A stretch of DNA of 64,000 bases from Peptoniphilus_A sp022767005 (GTDB lineage Bacteria > Bacillota > Clostridia > Tissierellales > Peptoniphilaceae). This document shows positions 29,168 through 38,250 of the stretch, in pieces. The position numbers and the translations under genes are program-made. Position 1 is the first letter of the stretch. Every line of letters begins with the position of its first letter. The stretch spans positions 43,315 to 107,314 of the forward strand of contig NZ_JBNPOJ010000007.1 of NCBI RefSeq assembly GCF_050315115.1, read 5' to 3'. The notes under the pieces were generated by a model. It worked only from the letters and a program-made list of their open reading frames with translations. It was not told the origin of the DNA and did no database searches.

Positions 29168-29650
29168 ATGGGAATTTTTATTGCAGGATATATTTTATTA
29201 ATCCTTTCTGGAATAGTTTTCTACTATCTCATCTCTACCTACTCTGTAAAAATCTCAGCATTTTTGATTGATTTTATAGTTGTAGGTTTAGGATTTTATA
29301 TATCCATAAAAGATAAACTAGATATCAAATTAGCTATTCCCATTTCAATTACAGTAGTAATAATTTATGGAATATTGCTAGTTTTAATAAATCAAAAGCT
29401 ACCAAGGATTAGTAAACTTTTAAACTATATAATTGCTTTTATAGGATCATCAGTCGCCCTATGGTTGGCATTAGATTTTATAACAAGCACACTAACCGCT
29501 TTTAAGATAATCGGTCAAACTTATCATCAATTACCAATAACAAAAAGTATGATGATAAATTCCTTTATACATTATGTAATTGTATTCTTGATTAGTATTC
29601 CAGTGTTTAAAGGTAGAATGAAATTTATACTTGGAGAAACTAATGAGTAA
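29168..29650 (+). CDS. Four- to five-span membrane protein of the regulatory cluster
   Basis: A 160-residue, strongly hydrophobic protein with about five predicted membrane segments and no known domain. It lies 8 bases after the ImmA-like gene, so it is probably co-transcribed. It might sense a signal for the protease or serve as an exclusion factor; neither is shown by the sequence. Confidence 0.6.
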   Translation: MGIFIAGYILLILSGIVFYYLISTYSVKISAFLIDFIVVGLGFYISIKDKLDIKLAIPISITVVIIYGILLVLINQKLPRISKLLNYIIAFIGSSVALWLALDFITSTLTAFKIIGQTYHQLPITKSMMINSFIHYVIVFLISIPVFKGRMKFILGETNE

Positions 29651-29704
29651 GTGAAATACATTAAATTTTTGAAACAATTTTGACAGTTTTTAAATTCTAT
29701 TTAT

Positions 29705-29713
29705 TGTTATAAT
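29705..29713 (+). promoter_or_regulatory. Extended -10 promoter before the small acidic gene
   Basis: TGTTATAAT at 29705-29713, about 45 bases before the ATG at 29757. A TTGACA at 29680-29685 is 22 bases away, too far for a normal -35. Confidence 0.45.
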
Positions 29714-29756
29714 CTCTTTATGAGGAATAAACTAAAAGAAAAACTTAGGAGATTAT

Positions 29757-29990
29757 ATGATTGACTTAGACAAGGTAAAAGAAAAATTGACTGACAAAAA
29801 TATTAAAAATTATATAGAAACATATTTGGATATTTCAAGCCAGTTTGAAGATTTTGAAGATGAATGGCTAGATGGTAAAATAGAAGAAAAATATTATAAT
29901 CAAATTCTTGATATGCACGATTATTTAGCTGGTTATATTGCAAATTACTTCATTCAAAATTATTACATTAAGGATAATAAACATGGTTAA
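29757..29990 (+). CDS. Small acidic hypothetical protein
   Basis: A 77-residue acidic, helical protein with no recognised domain. It has a GGAG site and overlaps the next gene by 8 bases, which suggests a two-gene unit. Not identified. Confidence 0.5.
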   Translation: MIDLDKVKEKLTDKNIKNYIETYLDISSQFEDFEDEWLDGKIEEKYYNQILDMHDYLAGYIANYFIQNYYIKDNKHG

Positions 29991-30318
29991 ACAAGATTGG
30001 GAATTATTGAAAGAAATTAGAAAAGTTAAAAAGTTGAGTGAGGAAAAACAACAAGAATATTGGACTAATAAATTTGATAAATTAGATTCATCAGATGATT
30101 TTAAAATTAGAAATTCTTTTAAAACACTTAAAGAAGGAAACTATATTACCGTATTCTGGGCAGACAATATCCCTTATCACTTAAATCTTACAAATAAAGG
30201 AATCTCTTATAATCATTTTATTTCCAAGATAAGAAGTCATGATTTTATAATGAAGTGGATATTTGGTATAATTGCTACAGTTATTGGAGCTATTATAATT
30301 TCAAAATTAGGTTTTTAG
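29983..30318 (+). CDS. Small protein with C-terminal membrane anchor
   Basis: A 111-residue protein counted from the ATG at 29983. The body is soluble and charged, then a single hydrophobic segment (IFGIIATVIGAIIIS) ends the chain, as in a tail-anchored protein. It overlaps the acidic gene before it. A pair made of a small soluble partner and a tail-anchored protein recalls toxin-antitoxin or exclusion modules, but no family was recognised. Confidence 0.5.
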   Translation: MVKQDWELLKEIRKVKKLSEEKQQEYWTNKFDKLDSSDDFKIRNSFKTLKEGNYITVFWADNIPYHLNLTNKGISYNHFISKIRSHDFIMKWIFGIIATVIGAIIISKLGF

Positions 30319-30495
30319 ATATAAAATTAAATACACGCTTAACGCTTATAACTTTAATAGCAAGCACAGTAAGTGAGTACCCACTTACGAAAAATTGATG
30401 AAGCAGAACCTTTATGGACTGCTTCTTTTTTTATCAATTTTACCTTGTTAGGGAGAATCCTAAGACCCCAATAATTTATGATAAGGAGATATACT
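30319..30495. other. Candidate oriT region upstream of mobC
   Basis: Between the tail-anchored gene and mobC lie a 7-base perfect inverted repeat (GTAAGTG 30369-30375 with CACTTAC 30382-30388), a terminator hairpin, and a smaller inverted TTAGG...CCTAA at 30449-30464. Origins of transfer in this class usually sit just upstream of mobC and the relaxase. The nick site is not identified. Confidence 0.5.
30400..30432 (+). terminator. Terminator before mobC
   Basis: GAAGCAG (30400-30406) and CTGCTTC (30419-30425) form a perfect 7-base stem followed by seven T. It stands 63 bases before the MobC start, so it separates the mobilisation genes from upstream transcription. Confidence 0.8.
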
Positions 30496-30852
30496 ATGGA
30501 TAATAGAAAAAGAAATAATCAACTAAAAATATATTTAACAGATGAAGAAAAAGAAGTTTTTGAAAAGAAAATGAAACTTGCAAATTGCAAAACTATGTCC
30601 CACTTTCTTAGAAAGTGTGTATTGGAAAAAGAGATTTATGTTGTAGATTTAGAGCCATTTAGAAACTTACAATGGCTACTTTCGAATGCAACAAATAATA
30701 TAAACCAGATTGCAAAAGCAACTAATACAACTGGTGTTATTTACAAAAATGAAATTGAATCAATGAATAAGCAGATAGAAAAATTATCAAGAGAAATATG
30801 GCAGATCCATTCCCTACTTCTTAATAAATCAAAAGAAAGTTCTGGTGATTAG
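30496..30852 (+). CDS. mobC: MobC-like relaxosome protein
   Basis: A 118-residue protein. The start at 30496 is chosen because AAGGAG precedes it. The N-terminal ribbon-helix-helix reads LKIYLTDEEKEVFEKK, then a helical MobC core (LEPFRNLQWLLSNATNNINQIAKATN). It directs the relaxase to oriT. One base separates its stop from the relaxase ATG, so the two are translationally coupled. Confidence 0.85.
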   Translation: MDNRKRNNQLKIYLTDEEKEVFEKKMKLANCKTMSHFLRKCVLEKEIYVVDLEPFRNLQWLLSNATNNINQIAKATNTTGVIYKNEIESMNKQIEKLSREIWQIHSLLLNKSKESSGD

Positions 30853-30853
30853 T

Positions 30854-32185
30854 ATGGCAATTACAAAGATACATCCTATAAAATCAACTCTAAATTTGGC
30901 AATAGATTACATTACTAAGAGTGAAAAAACTGATGAAAAAATCTTAGTATCTTCATTCAAATGTCATCCATCTACTGCTCATATACAATTTATGAAAACA
31001 CGAGAAGATAATGATACTAAAGGTACAGTTTTGGCTAGACATTTAATTCAATCTTTTCTACCAGGAGAGGTTAATCCTATAAAAGCTCACGAGATAGGAA
31101 TGGAATTATGTAAGAAAATTTTAAAAGAAGATTATGAGTTTGTTCTTGCAACTCATATAGATAGAGGGCATATCCACAACCATATTATTTTTAATAATGT
31201 TAATTACAAGACTGGTAAATGCTACCAATCCAACAAAAAATCTTACCACAAAATCAGGTATCAAAGTGACGAATTATGTAAAGAAAATAAGCTTTCAGTC
31301 ATTGATAAATATTATGAAGCTTACAAAAGAAAATATAAAACTGCTGGTAAGTCTTGGTACGAATATGACCAAAACAAGAAAGGAAATTCCTGGAAATCTA
31401 AACTGCAATTTGATATAGATAGAATAATTAATAAGTCTAAATCGTGGGAAGAGTTTTTAGAAAATATGAAGTCTCTTGATTATGAAATTAAGTTTGGTAA
31501 ACATATTGCTTTTCGTCATAAAGATAAGCAAAGATTTACAAGAGCTAAGACTATCGGGGAAGATTATACCGAAGAAAAAATCAAAGAAAGAATAGATTTA
31601 GCTATTAAAAACAAAGCTAATCCTACTAAAAAGCGTGTAGGAAATGTTATTGATATATCTACTAATAAAAAAGCTCAATCCTCTAAAGGTTACGAAGTCT
31701 GGGCAAGAAAACATAATATAAAAACAATGGCTGATTCAATAATTAAATTAAGAGAACAAGGAATCAATTCAATTACTCAACTCGATGACCTGATCAAAAA
31801 ATCTGCTGATGATAGACAAGACTTGTTGGATAAAATAAAGAAAATTGAAATTGAAATGAAGAGTTTATCTCAAGATATGGAAAATATTAATACTATAAAT
31901 AAGTATCGTGAAATCTATAAATACCATAAGAAAAATCCTGATGATAAGCAATTTACAGAAGAATATTATAGTGAACTTTCCGTCTATAAAATAGCCGCTA
32001 AAGAAATTTTAGTTAACTATAAAAAACTACCAAACACAAAAGAAATACTAACCAAACTCGATAAATTGCAAGAAGAAAAGAACACCCTTATGCAAGAGTA
32101 TTCTTTGAATAAAGAACAATTTTCTGACCTTGTTCAATATAGGAAAAACTATGAAAATTATTATGGAAAAGAGGTTGAAAGATAA
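30854..32185 (+). CDS. HUH relaxase (MobA/VirD2-like)
   Basis: A 443-residue relaxase that nicks oriT and leads the strand into the recipient. The three-histidine metal motif is HIDRGHIHNHIIFN near residue 100. The N-terminal region holds the candidate catalytic tyrosine (AIDYITKSEKT), and the C-terminal part is a long coiled coil. It is expressed on the plus strand, opposite to the transfer operon. Confidence 0.88.
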   Translation: MAITKIHPIKSTLNLAIDYITKSEKTDEKILVSSFKCHPSTAHIQFMKTREDNDTKGTVLARHLIQSFLPGEVNPIKAHEIGMELCKKILKEDYEFVLATHIDRGHIHNHIIFNNVNYKTGKCYQSNKKSYHKIRYQSDELCKENKLSVIDKYYEAYKRKYKTAGKSWYEYDQNKKGNSWKSKLQFDIDRIINKSKSWEEFLENMKSLDYEIKFGKHIAFRHKDKQRFTRAKTIGEDYTEEKIKERIDLAIKNKANPTKKRVGNVIDISTNKKAQSSKGYEVWARKHNIKTMADSIIKLREQGINSITQLDDLIKKSADDRQDLLDKIKKIEIEMKSLSQDMENINTINKYREIYKYHKKNPDDKQFTEEYYSELSVYKIAAKEILVNYKKLPNTKEILTKLDKLQEEKNTLMQEYSLNKEQFSDLVQYRKNYENYYGKEVER

Positions 32186-32202
32186 GATATAATTTTTATT
32201 AA

Positions 32203-33411
32203 TTATTTTGCTTCATTCCAAAATTTCATAACTTCTCTTATATCAATGTAATCTATATTGATTTGAATATCCTTTAACATCGGATCAAATTTCTCATTCA
32301 TTTTAAAATTTATATCCGATTTTCTAACATTGCTAGGAGATATCAACGATGTGTATATCTCGCTAATATCATCGTAATAATTTTTCAAAAACAAATAATA
32401 GCATATTTGCTTATAATCAATATCTAATGGTTTATAATATTTAGCGTCTAGTATATACAGCCTATTATCTATAATGGATACACAATCTGGCTCCATTTTT
32501 TGATCTGGATGAATTTCATTAGGATAATAGGTTCTCTTTTTAAAATTATTTTCTTGCCCATCTCCACTTAGGTCTAAAAACTTATTATTTATTCCTATCA
32601 ACTTTTTATTTACATATAAGGTTACCATATCTTCCCATATTTTAGCGAAATTATAATGCTTTAGATAGTAACTTCCTCCAATATTTATACTTTTAAAAAA
32701 ATCAATTAGAGAGTCTATCAATTTATTTGTTATATCGTTAAAACTTGTAGATTTAATTATGAATAGTTCTCTAATAACCTGATCTTTATAGTTAATAAAA
32801 TTTTTATTATCTGTTTGCAGCCCTAAACTGCCAAGTCCTAGCAAGTTTCCAAATTTCTTTATTGTATATTCTAATACATATGACATACAATCCGATATAA
32901 AAGTCGATCTCCTAGATGTTTTTTTATAATATAGTGGAGTAAAGAAAATATTATCATCTATAATATATTTCTGAGATTTTTTAATTATATTTCTCCAACT
33001 TAAACGTCCAGACTTTTGGATTGTTATATCATCTTTATATTCTACATATAAGCCATAATTCAAATAATAGTCATAAACTTCAAAAAAAGAGGAAAATGGA
33101 TAATTACTATCAAAAATTTCTTTGGAATCTTTTCCAAAATATAATTCTGGTCTTCTCTGCATATGTTTATAAATTGTCTTCATCAATGTTTTAGTATCAT
33201 CCTTAATAGACTTAACTTCGTAACTGTATGGTAAAAAAACAAACATATTATTATCTTTATCAACATCTACGCCGACAAAATTTATTCTTTGTAGATCCAT
33301 TTTAGTTTTTTCATCATAGACTGTTGTTGTGTCTCTTTTATTAATTTTTAAACCTAGATTTTTTAAATAATCTACATCAATAAAGTCTTTTTCATTGTAA
33401 AAATGGACCAT
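32203..33411 (-). CDS. LlaJI/McrC-like restriction endonuclease subunit
   Basis: A 402-residue protein. Near residues 305-330 it has a PD-(D/E)XK core: MEPDCVSI, then LYILDAKYYKPL. An LlaJI-type R2 or McrC-like nuclease has this layout. The N-terminal part (MVHFYNEKDFIDVDYL) contacts the partner GTPase in such systems. It follows the McrB-like gene by 23 bases. It should cut unmethylated asymmetric sites when driven by the McrB-like motor; the recognition site is unknown. Confidence 0.7.
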   Translation of the reverse strand: MVHFYNEKDFIDVDYLKNLGLKINKRDTTTVYDEKTKMDLQRINFVGVDVDKDNNMFVFLPYSYEVKSIKDDTKTLMKTIYKHMQRRPELYFGKDSKEIFDSNYPFSSFFEVYDYYLNYGLYVEYKDDITIQKSGRLSWRNIIKKSQKYIIDDNIFFTPLYYKKTSRRSTFISDCMSYVLEYTIKKFGNLLGLGSLGLQTDNKNFINYKDQVIRELFIIKSTSFNDITNKLIDSLIDFFKSINIGGSYYLKHYNFAKIWEDMVTLYVNKKLIGINNKFLDLSGDGQENNFKKRTYYPNEIHPDQKMEPDCVSIIDNRLYILDAKYYKPLDIDYKQICYYLFLKNYYDDISEIYTSLISPSNVRKSDINFKMNEKFDPMLKDIQINIDYIDIREVMKFWNEAK

Positions 33412-33434
33412 ATAGCACCTCTTATTGCTTATAT

Positions 33435-34418
33435 TTATAAATAACCAAACTTGTCCTTATCCTTAATCAAATAATTAGATATGAAATTATCAGAGAACAC
33501 CTGATCATTTTCATATTTAATATACAAATCATCAAAATTCGATATGTCATCTCTAAATAGTTTTATATCTGAAAAACCTGCTACACCATGAATATCTTGC
33601 CACAAATATAATAGTAGTTTATTTTTAATGATTTTTATTATATTTTTTTGTGCTGATTGATAGTACGGATCTCCTGGTGAATTGGATGCATTAATATCCT
33701 TTGCGTCGAATTTAATGAAAAATTGACCAATTTGCTTATCTTCATTTAGACCCAATCCATTACTTTTATCAGTTATAAATCTGTTTAAAGACCAGTAAAA
33801 TGACTGCCAGTTCATTTCAAAATCACCTAAAGAATACTTTATTGATAATAATGGATTGTTTAATTTTTTATCAATTGTTCCAGGTACGGTTTCTGCAGGT
33901 CTTGGTGATACATAAATCCAATCAAATCTTCTTTTAAAAGCAGTATCCATTGGAAATACATTTTGATCGTTTGTGTTTACACTACATAAAATATTAAAAT
34001 TGCTAGGAAACACAAGTTGATCATCCGTAATTTGAGGTATGTGAGATGTAATATTTTCATTTCTAATAGGATATTCACTTTCAAACTTTTCATTTCTGTC
34101 TAATAATTGAAATATATCGCCAAAGATAGCAGAAACATTACCTCTTGATAATTCTTCTAAAACCAAATATACATCTTTCGATAAATCTTCATATGCTTTC
34201 ATCAATGCCAAGGTTAGTACTCCCGGAAAAAACTTAAAGCCAGTACCATTAGAATCCTTGTAAGGTAATAATTGCCCAATAAAATCAAGATAACTATACT
34301 CTGGATGTATAACTACTCTAAAGATTTGACTATTGGGTATATTGGCTAATTGTTTATTTATTTCAAAACTTTTACCTGTGCCTGGAGCACCAAAATATAT
34401 TTTTTGATCAAACATCAA
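33435..34418 (-). CDS. McrB-like AAA+ GTPase/ATPase
   Basis: A 327-residue motor. Walker A is GAPGTGKS at residues 10-17, the Walker B segment is VYLVLEELSRGN, and the NTxD-type signature is CSVNTNDQNVFPMDTAF followed by KRRFDW. These are McrB features. It lacks an N-terminal DNA-binding domain, which may be the job of the gene before it. It overlaps that gene by 11 bases and belongs with the nuclease after it. Confidence 0.85.
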   Translation of the reverse strand: MMFDQKIYFGAPGTGKSFEINKQLANIPNSQIFRVVIHPEYSYLDFIGQLLPYKDSNGTGFKFFPGVLTLALMKAYEDLSKDVYLVLEELSRGNVSAIFGDIFQLLDRNEKFESEYPIRNENITSHIPQITDDQLVFPSNFNILCSVNTNDQNVFPMDTAFKRRFDWIYVSPRPAETVPGTIDKKLNNPLLSIKYSLGDFEMNWQSFYWSLNRFITDKSNGLGLNEDKQIGQFFIKFDAKDINASNSPGDPYYQSAQKNIIKIIKNKLLLYLWQDIHGVAGFSDIKLFRDDISNFDDLYIKYENDQVFSDNFISNYLIKDKDKFGYL

Positions 34419-35325
34419 AATACTCCTTCCCCTTTTTTAGCTTCTCTAAATATTCGAATAATATTTGAGTTCTTTTAAATTTACTTTGATTTGTAATCTC
34501 ATTAGAATACTTATTGTTAAAATCATTAATTAAAGATAAGTCCACCATTAAATTAGAATTTATTGCTAATAAAGTCAATCCTAAAGCTCTTATCCAATAA
34601 AACTTTTCATTACTGCCTTTTACTTTATACTCTCCATCTACCTTTTCAAGTCCGGTATTAAATCTATCTAATTTCAATACAAAATCGTTTTTAATGCTAT
34701 TGTACTCATATATATCATCAAGATTACTTCCGTGAAAAATTTTGTCAAAACTTTTAAAGTTTTCTATTACTACAGAATCATCCATCCACTCATTAAAAAT
34801 ATTGACAATTTCAATTCCAAATAACTTCATTAGATACAGCTCTTGTAACAAATAAGAAGCCTTGATCTCTGTAGCTATTAGATTAATTAAATATATCGGC
34901 TTATTTGAAACCTTGAAGTTTGGACTATCAAGACTGTCATTTATAATTGTAATCAATTCTGGAAAAATAGTTTGCGAGAATAATGCACTCCTCGAAACCT
35001 CTTCATTATTAGATATAAAAATATATCCAAATATTTTATAATAGAATTCCCCTTTATCAAGTTTTAGTATAGGTAGATCCATTTTCACAACATTAATATC
35101 AATAATATCCAGAATAAGTCCAAAAAATTTTCCAGAATCTTTTAAACCTGATGTTGCTTTAACATCACCATATTCTATTGATTTAATGTTTAACTTAAAA
35201 TTATATTCATTTATTTTGTCCACAATCCTATTTTCAATATTAAAAGAATTGTTATTTTTATATATTGGATGTTTATAAAACAAATCTGGAAAAGTTTTAT
35301 CATTTAGATATAATATTCTTTCCAT
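34408..35325 (-). CDS. Unknown third component of the LlaJI-like R-M module
   Basis: A 305-residue soluble protein with no motif that I recognise. It is alternately helical and strand-rich, without Walker, nuclease or methylase residues. It lies between the methyltransferase and the McrB-like gene, overlapping the latter by 11 bases, so it is co-translated with it. It could supply target recognition, since the McrB-like protein begins directly with its P-loop. Confidence 0.6.
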   Translation of the reverse strand: MERILYLNDKTFPDLFYKHPIYKNNNSFNIENRIVDKINEYNFKLNIKSIEYGDVKATSGLKDSGKFFGLILDIIDINVVKMDLPILKLDKGEFYYKIFGYIFISNNEEVSRSALFSQTIFPELITIINDSLDSPNFKVSNKPIYLINLIATEIKASYLLQELYLMKLFGIEIVNIFNEWMDDSVVIENFKSFDKIFHGSNLDDIYEYNSIKNDFVLKLDRFNTGLEKVDGEYKVKGSNEKFYWIRALGLTLLAINSNLMVDLSLINDFNNKYSNEITNQSKFKRTQILFEYLEKLKKGKEYFDV

Positions 35326-35336
35326 ATGATAACCTC

Positions 35337-37187
35337 CTAATAGTTTGTAACCAAAACCTCTTTCCTCGGATATTTTATTCCAGTCTGACCAATACTATGA
35401 ACAGAATATCCATGACTCTTTATCCATTCTATTAATATGTTATGAACTTTTCCATTATGTTCCACTACATTGGATAGCATAAATTTTCTACCTGACTGAT
35501 CAATATGATTTAAAAAATCTAGCAATTTTGATTCTTCATCTGAATCCCAACCTTTAAAACCTCTTTTCCCATCATTATACTCAGCTTTGGTAATAAAATA
35601 AGGAGGATCAAAATAAAAAACAGTATCAAGCGGATAGTCTTCAATGTCTATATCCTCATATGATTTATTTAGTAATTCTATGTCTTTAGTTTTAGGAATA
35701 AAGCCTAGAATTCTTTCTTTTATACTTTCACAATATTCATTATTACCAACTGGTGTGTTCATTTCATATGAATTATTAAACCTAATCATATTTTGAAAAG
35801 CATAAATCTGCAATACAAATAAATTTAAAGGGGATTTATCTTGTTTGTTATAATGATCTCTAAATTTTATATATTCATCCTTATGTTTTTTCTTTAAATT
35901 AAACTTTTTAACTGTTTGTTCAATGTCAGAAATTAAAGCTTCTGGTTCAGATTCTAAAAGCATTTTTATTATCGAATAAATAAAAGGATTATATTCATTA
36001 TAAATAACCTTATCCATGGCTTGAATATTAGCGCCAATGTTAAATGCTCCACCCATAGCATCTACAAAAACAGATACATGATTAGGTAGATACTTAAATA
36101 TTTTATCAGCCACTTTATCTTTGCTGCCTGAATAATTCAATGGTGACTTATTTATGGTAAAATCTTTTTCAAAATAAATAATACACTCTTTAAGACTTTT
36201 ACCATTTCCCTTCATGCTTAAATTATTAGTAGCATATTCTCTATAGTGAACTTTTTCAACATATACTTTATTGTTTTTAGCAAATTTAGAAGCCAAATTT
36301 ACCATTTCATCAATACTTAGAATCGATTGATTGCTATAGCTTACCAAAATATGTTTGAATTTTATCTGTCTAAAAAGATCCTCAAAAGCATATATGGCAT
36401 TAGTTTTATTTGAATAGTCTGAAAGCTCTCTTTTTTTTCTTCTTCCAGTTTTCCCAAATATTTCTGGATAATCATACTTAGCAATTGTCTCTATTAGATG
36501 ATATGAATTAGTATATTGATTAATTGTATAGGGAGGATCTAGGTAAGCAATATCTCCTTCAATCTCCCTAACTAATTTATTAGTGTTTTCACAAAATATA
36601 GTGTTATCTTTTATTTCTTCAACACTATTTAGTTCTAGAGATGTTAATTCAAATTCCTTTAAAGACCTAGATTCCCAAAATTTTAAAAATGCCTGATACG
36701 TTCCTGTTGTGTTTGATACTTTCATTACGCTTTCAAAAAGAGAGGCTAAAAGAAAGCAGTATTCTGAATAATCTATATCACCATCTTTATAGAATTCTTC
36801 TATATCTAATCTCATTCCATCTATCTTAATTGCATTTGATTCGGTAAGGTACATCCTATTTCCAACTGGAGTGTAATTGTTATAAATATAAAAATTTTTA
36901 CCTGGTCTATAACTTCTATTATTTAAGTATATAAATGGATCTTCATCGTATTTATTTATAAATGATGAAAATTTAGGTGCTGTAGCATTTAATAATTTTG
37001 CCTCAGCTATAATTTTAGAAAAATACATATAGTCATTAGCGATTATTTTATATTTATCTTTAAAGTAATCTCCTACAGAACAAGTTCCTGAAAACAAGTC
37101 AGCAAAAACTTCACCTTCTATATTGTGTTTTTCTATAACTTCTTCTATAAACCATGTTAGTTTTTCTTTGTTTCCAAGGTACCTCAT
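35337..37187 (-). CDS. Tandem D12-class N6-adenine methyltransferase (two catalytic domains)
   Basis: A 616-residue fusion of two Dam-like methyltransferases. Domain 1: LGNKEKLTWFIEEV, FSGTCSVGD, and DPPYTINQYTNSYH. Domain 2: YSGSKDKVADKIFKYLP, DAMGGAFNIG, and FDPPYFITKAEYN. Two domains allow both strands of an asymmetric site to be methylated, as in M.FokI. It overlaps the HTH gene by 4 bases (ATGA) and should protect DNA from the McrB/McrC-like pair downstream. Its adenine chemistry differs from the cytosine methylases of classical LlaJI. Confidence 0.85.
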   Translation of the reverse strand: MRYLGNKEKLTWFIEEVIEKHNIEGEVFADLFSGTCSVGDYFKDKYKIIANDYMYFSKIIAEAKLLNATAPKFSSFINKYDEDPFIYLNNRSYRPGKNFYIYNNYTPVGNRMYLTESNAIKIDGMRLDIEEFYKDGDIDYSEYCFLLASLFESVMKVSNTTGTYQAFLKFWESRSLKEFELTSLELNSVEEIKDNTIFCENTNKLVREIEGDIAYLDPPYTINQYTNSYHLIETIAKYDYPEIFGKTGRRKKRELSDYSNKTNAIYAFEDLFRQIKFKHILVSYSNQSILSIDEMVNLASKFAKNNKVYVEKVHYREYATNNLSMKGNGKSLKECIIYFEKDFTINKSPLNYSGSKDKVADKIFKYLPNHVSVFVDAMGGAFNIGANIQAMDKVIYNEYNPFIYSIIKMLLESEPEALISDIEQTVKKFNLKKKHKDEYIKFRDHYNKQDKSPLNLFVLQIYAFQNMIRFNNSYEMNTPVGNNEYCESIKERILGFIPKTKDIELLNKSYEDIDIEDYPLDTVFYFDPPYFITKAEYNDGKRGFKGWDSDEESKLLDFLNHIDQSGRKFMLSNVVEHNGKVHNILIEWIKSHGYSVHSIGQTGIKYPRKEVLVTNY

Positions 37188-37405
37188 AATTTCTTCTCAC
37201 TTTTAATATAATTATATTCAATAATATCTCCAATATCACATTGAAAATACTCACAAATCTTTCCTAATGTTTCCAAACTTACATTTTCGTCTCTTCCCAT
37301 TTTTGCTATTGTCTTGGGTGTAGTTGCTATTGCACATTGTAAGTCTGTTTTTTTCATATTTTTATCTATTAATAACTTCCATAATTTATTATATGAAAAT
37401 CCCAT
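37184..37405 (-). CDS. Small XRE-type controller protein
   Basis: A 73-residue HTH protein (start ATG at 37405 with GGAG 6 bases before; the longer TTG start is less likely). It reads KLWKLLIDKNMKKTDLQC, then the recognition region, then SLETLGKICEYFQCDIGD. It belongs to the same class as the regulator at 3169 and resembles R-M controllers. It is first in the cargo operon and likely sets the timing of methylase and nuclease expression. Confidence 0.75.
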   Translation of the reverse strand: MGFSYNKLWKLLIDKNMKKTDLQCAIATTPKTIAKMGRDENVSLETLGKICEYFQCDIGDIIEYNYIKSEKKL

Positions 37406-37513
37406 ATCATTCTCCAATTCTATATTTTACCTTTCTAAATGTATAGATTAACTACCTAATTATAGCATATAACACAGATTCCTTTCAATTATATGATTTA
37501 CTTCGTTAAAGTG

Positions 37514-37549
37514 ATCAAAAAAATAAAGGCAGTCCGAAGACTGCCGATA
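37514..37549 (-). terminator. Terminator at the 3' end of the transfer operon
   Basis: GGCAGTC-TTCG-GACTGCC, a seven-base stem with a UUCG loop, followed by TTTATTTTTTT on the minus strand. It lies immediately after the stop at 37551 and insulates the R-M cargo from the transfer operon. Confidence 0.92.
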
Positions 37550-37550
37550 T

Positions 37551-38207
37551 TTATCTCTCTGTATCTTTGCTATGATCTTTCTTATTTGATTTAGTTTTAT
37601 CATCTGTCTTAAAGCTTTTTATTTGCCCTAATATAGACTTTTTATCCTTGTCTTGACTCTTTACTTGTTCTTTTGCTTTTAAGAGCTTAGAAGACAAAAT
37701 ACGGACATTCTTATGTTCCTTTCCGTTGTTGTCAATGCTTGTTTTTACTTGTCCGAATATTTTAACAAAATCTCCTTGTTTTAGGTTCTCTAAATCTTTT
37801 GTCTTATCTCCATAAGCTGAACAATTGGTATAAACTTTATTTCCATCGTCATCTTTTGAAACAAGAGAAAAATTACTTACTTTGAATTTTTCTCCATTTG
37901 CGTTTTCTCTTTCAAGATTTTCTACTTTTCCAGCTATATTGCCAACGAGATTTATAAGATCATCTTTTGCTTCAATATCACTGACATTTTCAACAATCTT
38001 ACCTTGTTCTTTCATATCATCAATCATATAGTCAAAGTCATCACTTAGTAGACCCGTTGTGTCATTGTTCATATATAAAACATAGACTTCTTCAAGTGCC
38101 TTTTCATCATTAACACCTTTTTCTATGCTCACAAGTGCTTTTATAAAATCCTTGTAATTATCATTCATCATTTCTTCTAAGTTTTCTCTAATATCTTTAT
38201 ATTCCAT
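37551..38207 (-). CDS. SSB-domain ICE protein with unknown N-terminal domain
   Basis: A 218-residue protein. Residues about 95-170 resemble a single-stranded DNA-binding OB fold (YTNCSAYGDKT, then VKIFGQVKTSIDNNG and KNVRILSSKLL). The first 90 residues form an acidic helical domain I do not recognise. The C-terminus is a charged 28-residue tail beginning SILGQIKSFK that closely matches the tail of the upstream helicase-like protein. It follows that gene by 43 bases and is the last gene of the transfer operon. Confidence 0.7.
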   Translation of the reverse strand: MEYKDIRENLEEMMNDNYKDFIKALVSIEKGVNDEKALEEVYVLYMNNDTTGLLSDDFDYMIDDMKEQGKIVENVSDIEAKDDLINLVGNIAGKVENLERENANGEKFKVSNFSLVSKDDDGNKVYTNCSAYGDKTKDLENLKQGDFVKIFGQVKTSIDNNGKEHKNVRILSSKLLKAKEQVKSQDKDKKSILGQIKSFKTDDKTKSNKKDHSKDTER

Positions 38208-38225
38208 ATTGTCCTCCTTGTACTA

Positions 38226-38248
38226 AATAAGGAGAGCCTTTCGCTCTC
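38226..38248 (-). terminator. Hairpin between helicase gene and SSB-like gene
   Basis: GGAGAGC-GAAAG-GCTCTCC, a perfect 7-base stem, followed on the minus strand by TTATTTAG. The U run is imperfect, so termination may be partial. Confidence 0.5.
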
Positions 38249-38250
38249 CT

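Noticed and set aside
29680..29713. TTGACA paired with TATAAT as a standard promoter
   Set aside because: The spacer is 22 bases, too long; the extended -10 element is the better explanation.
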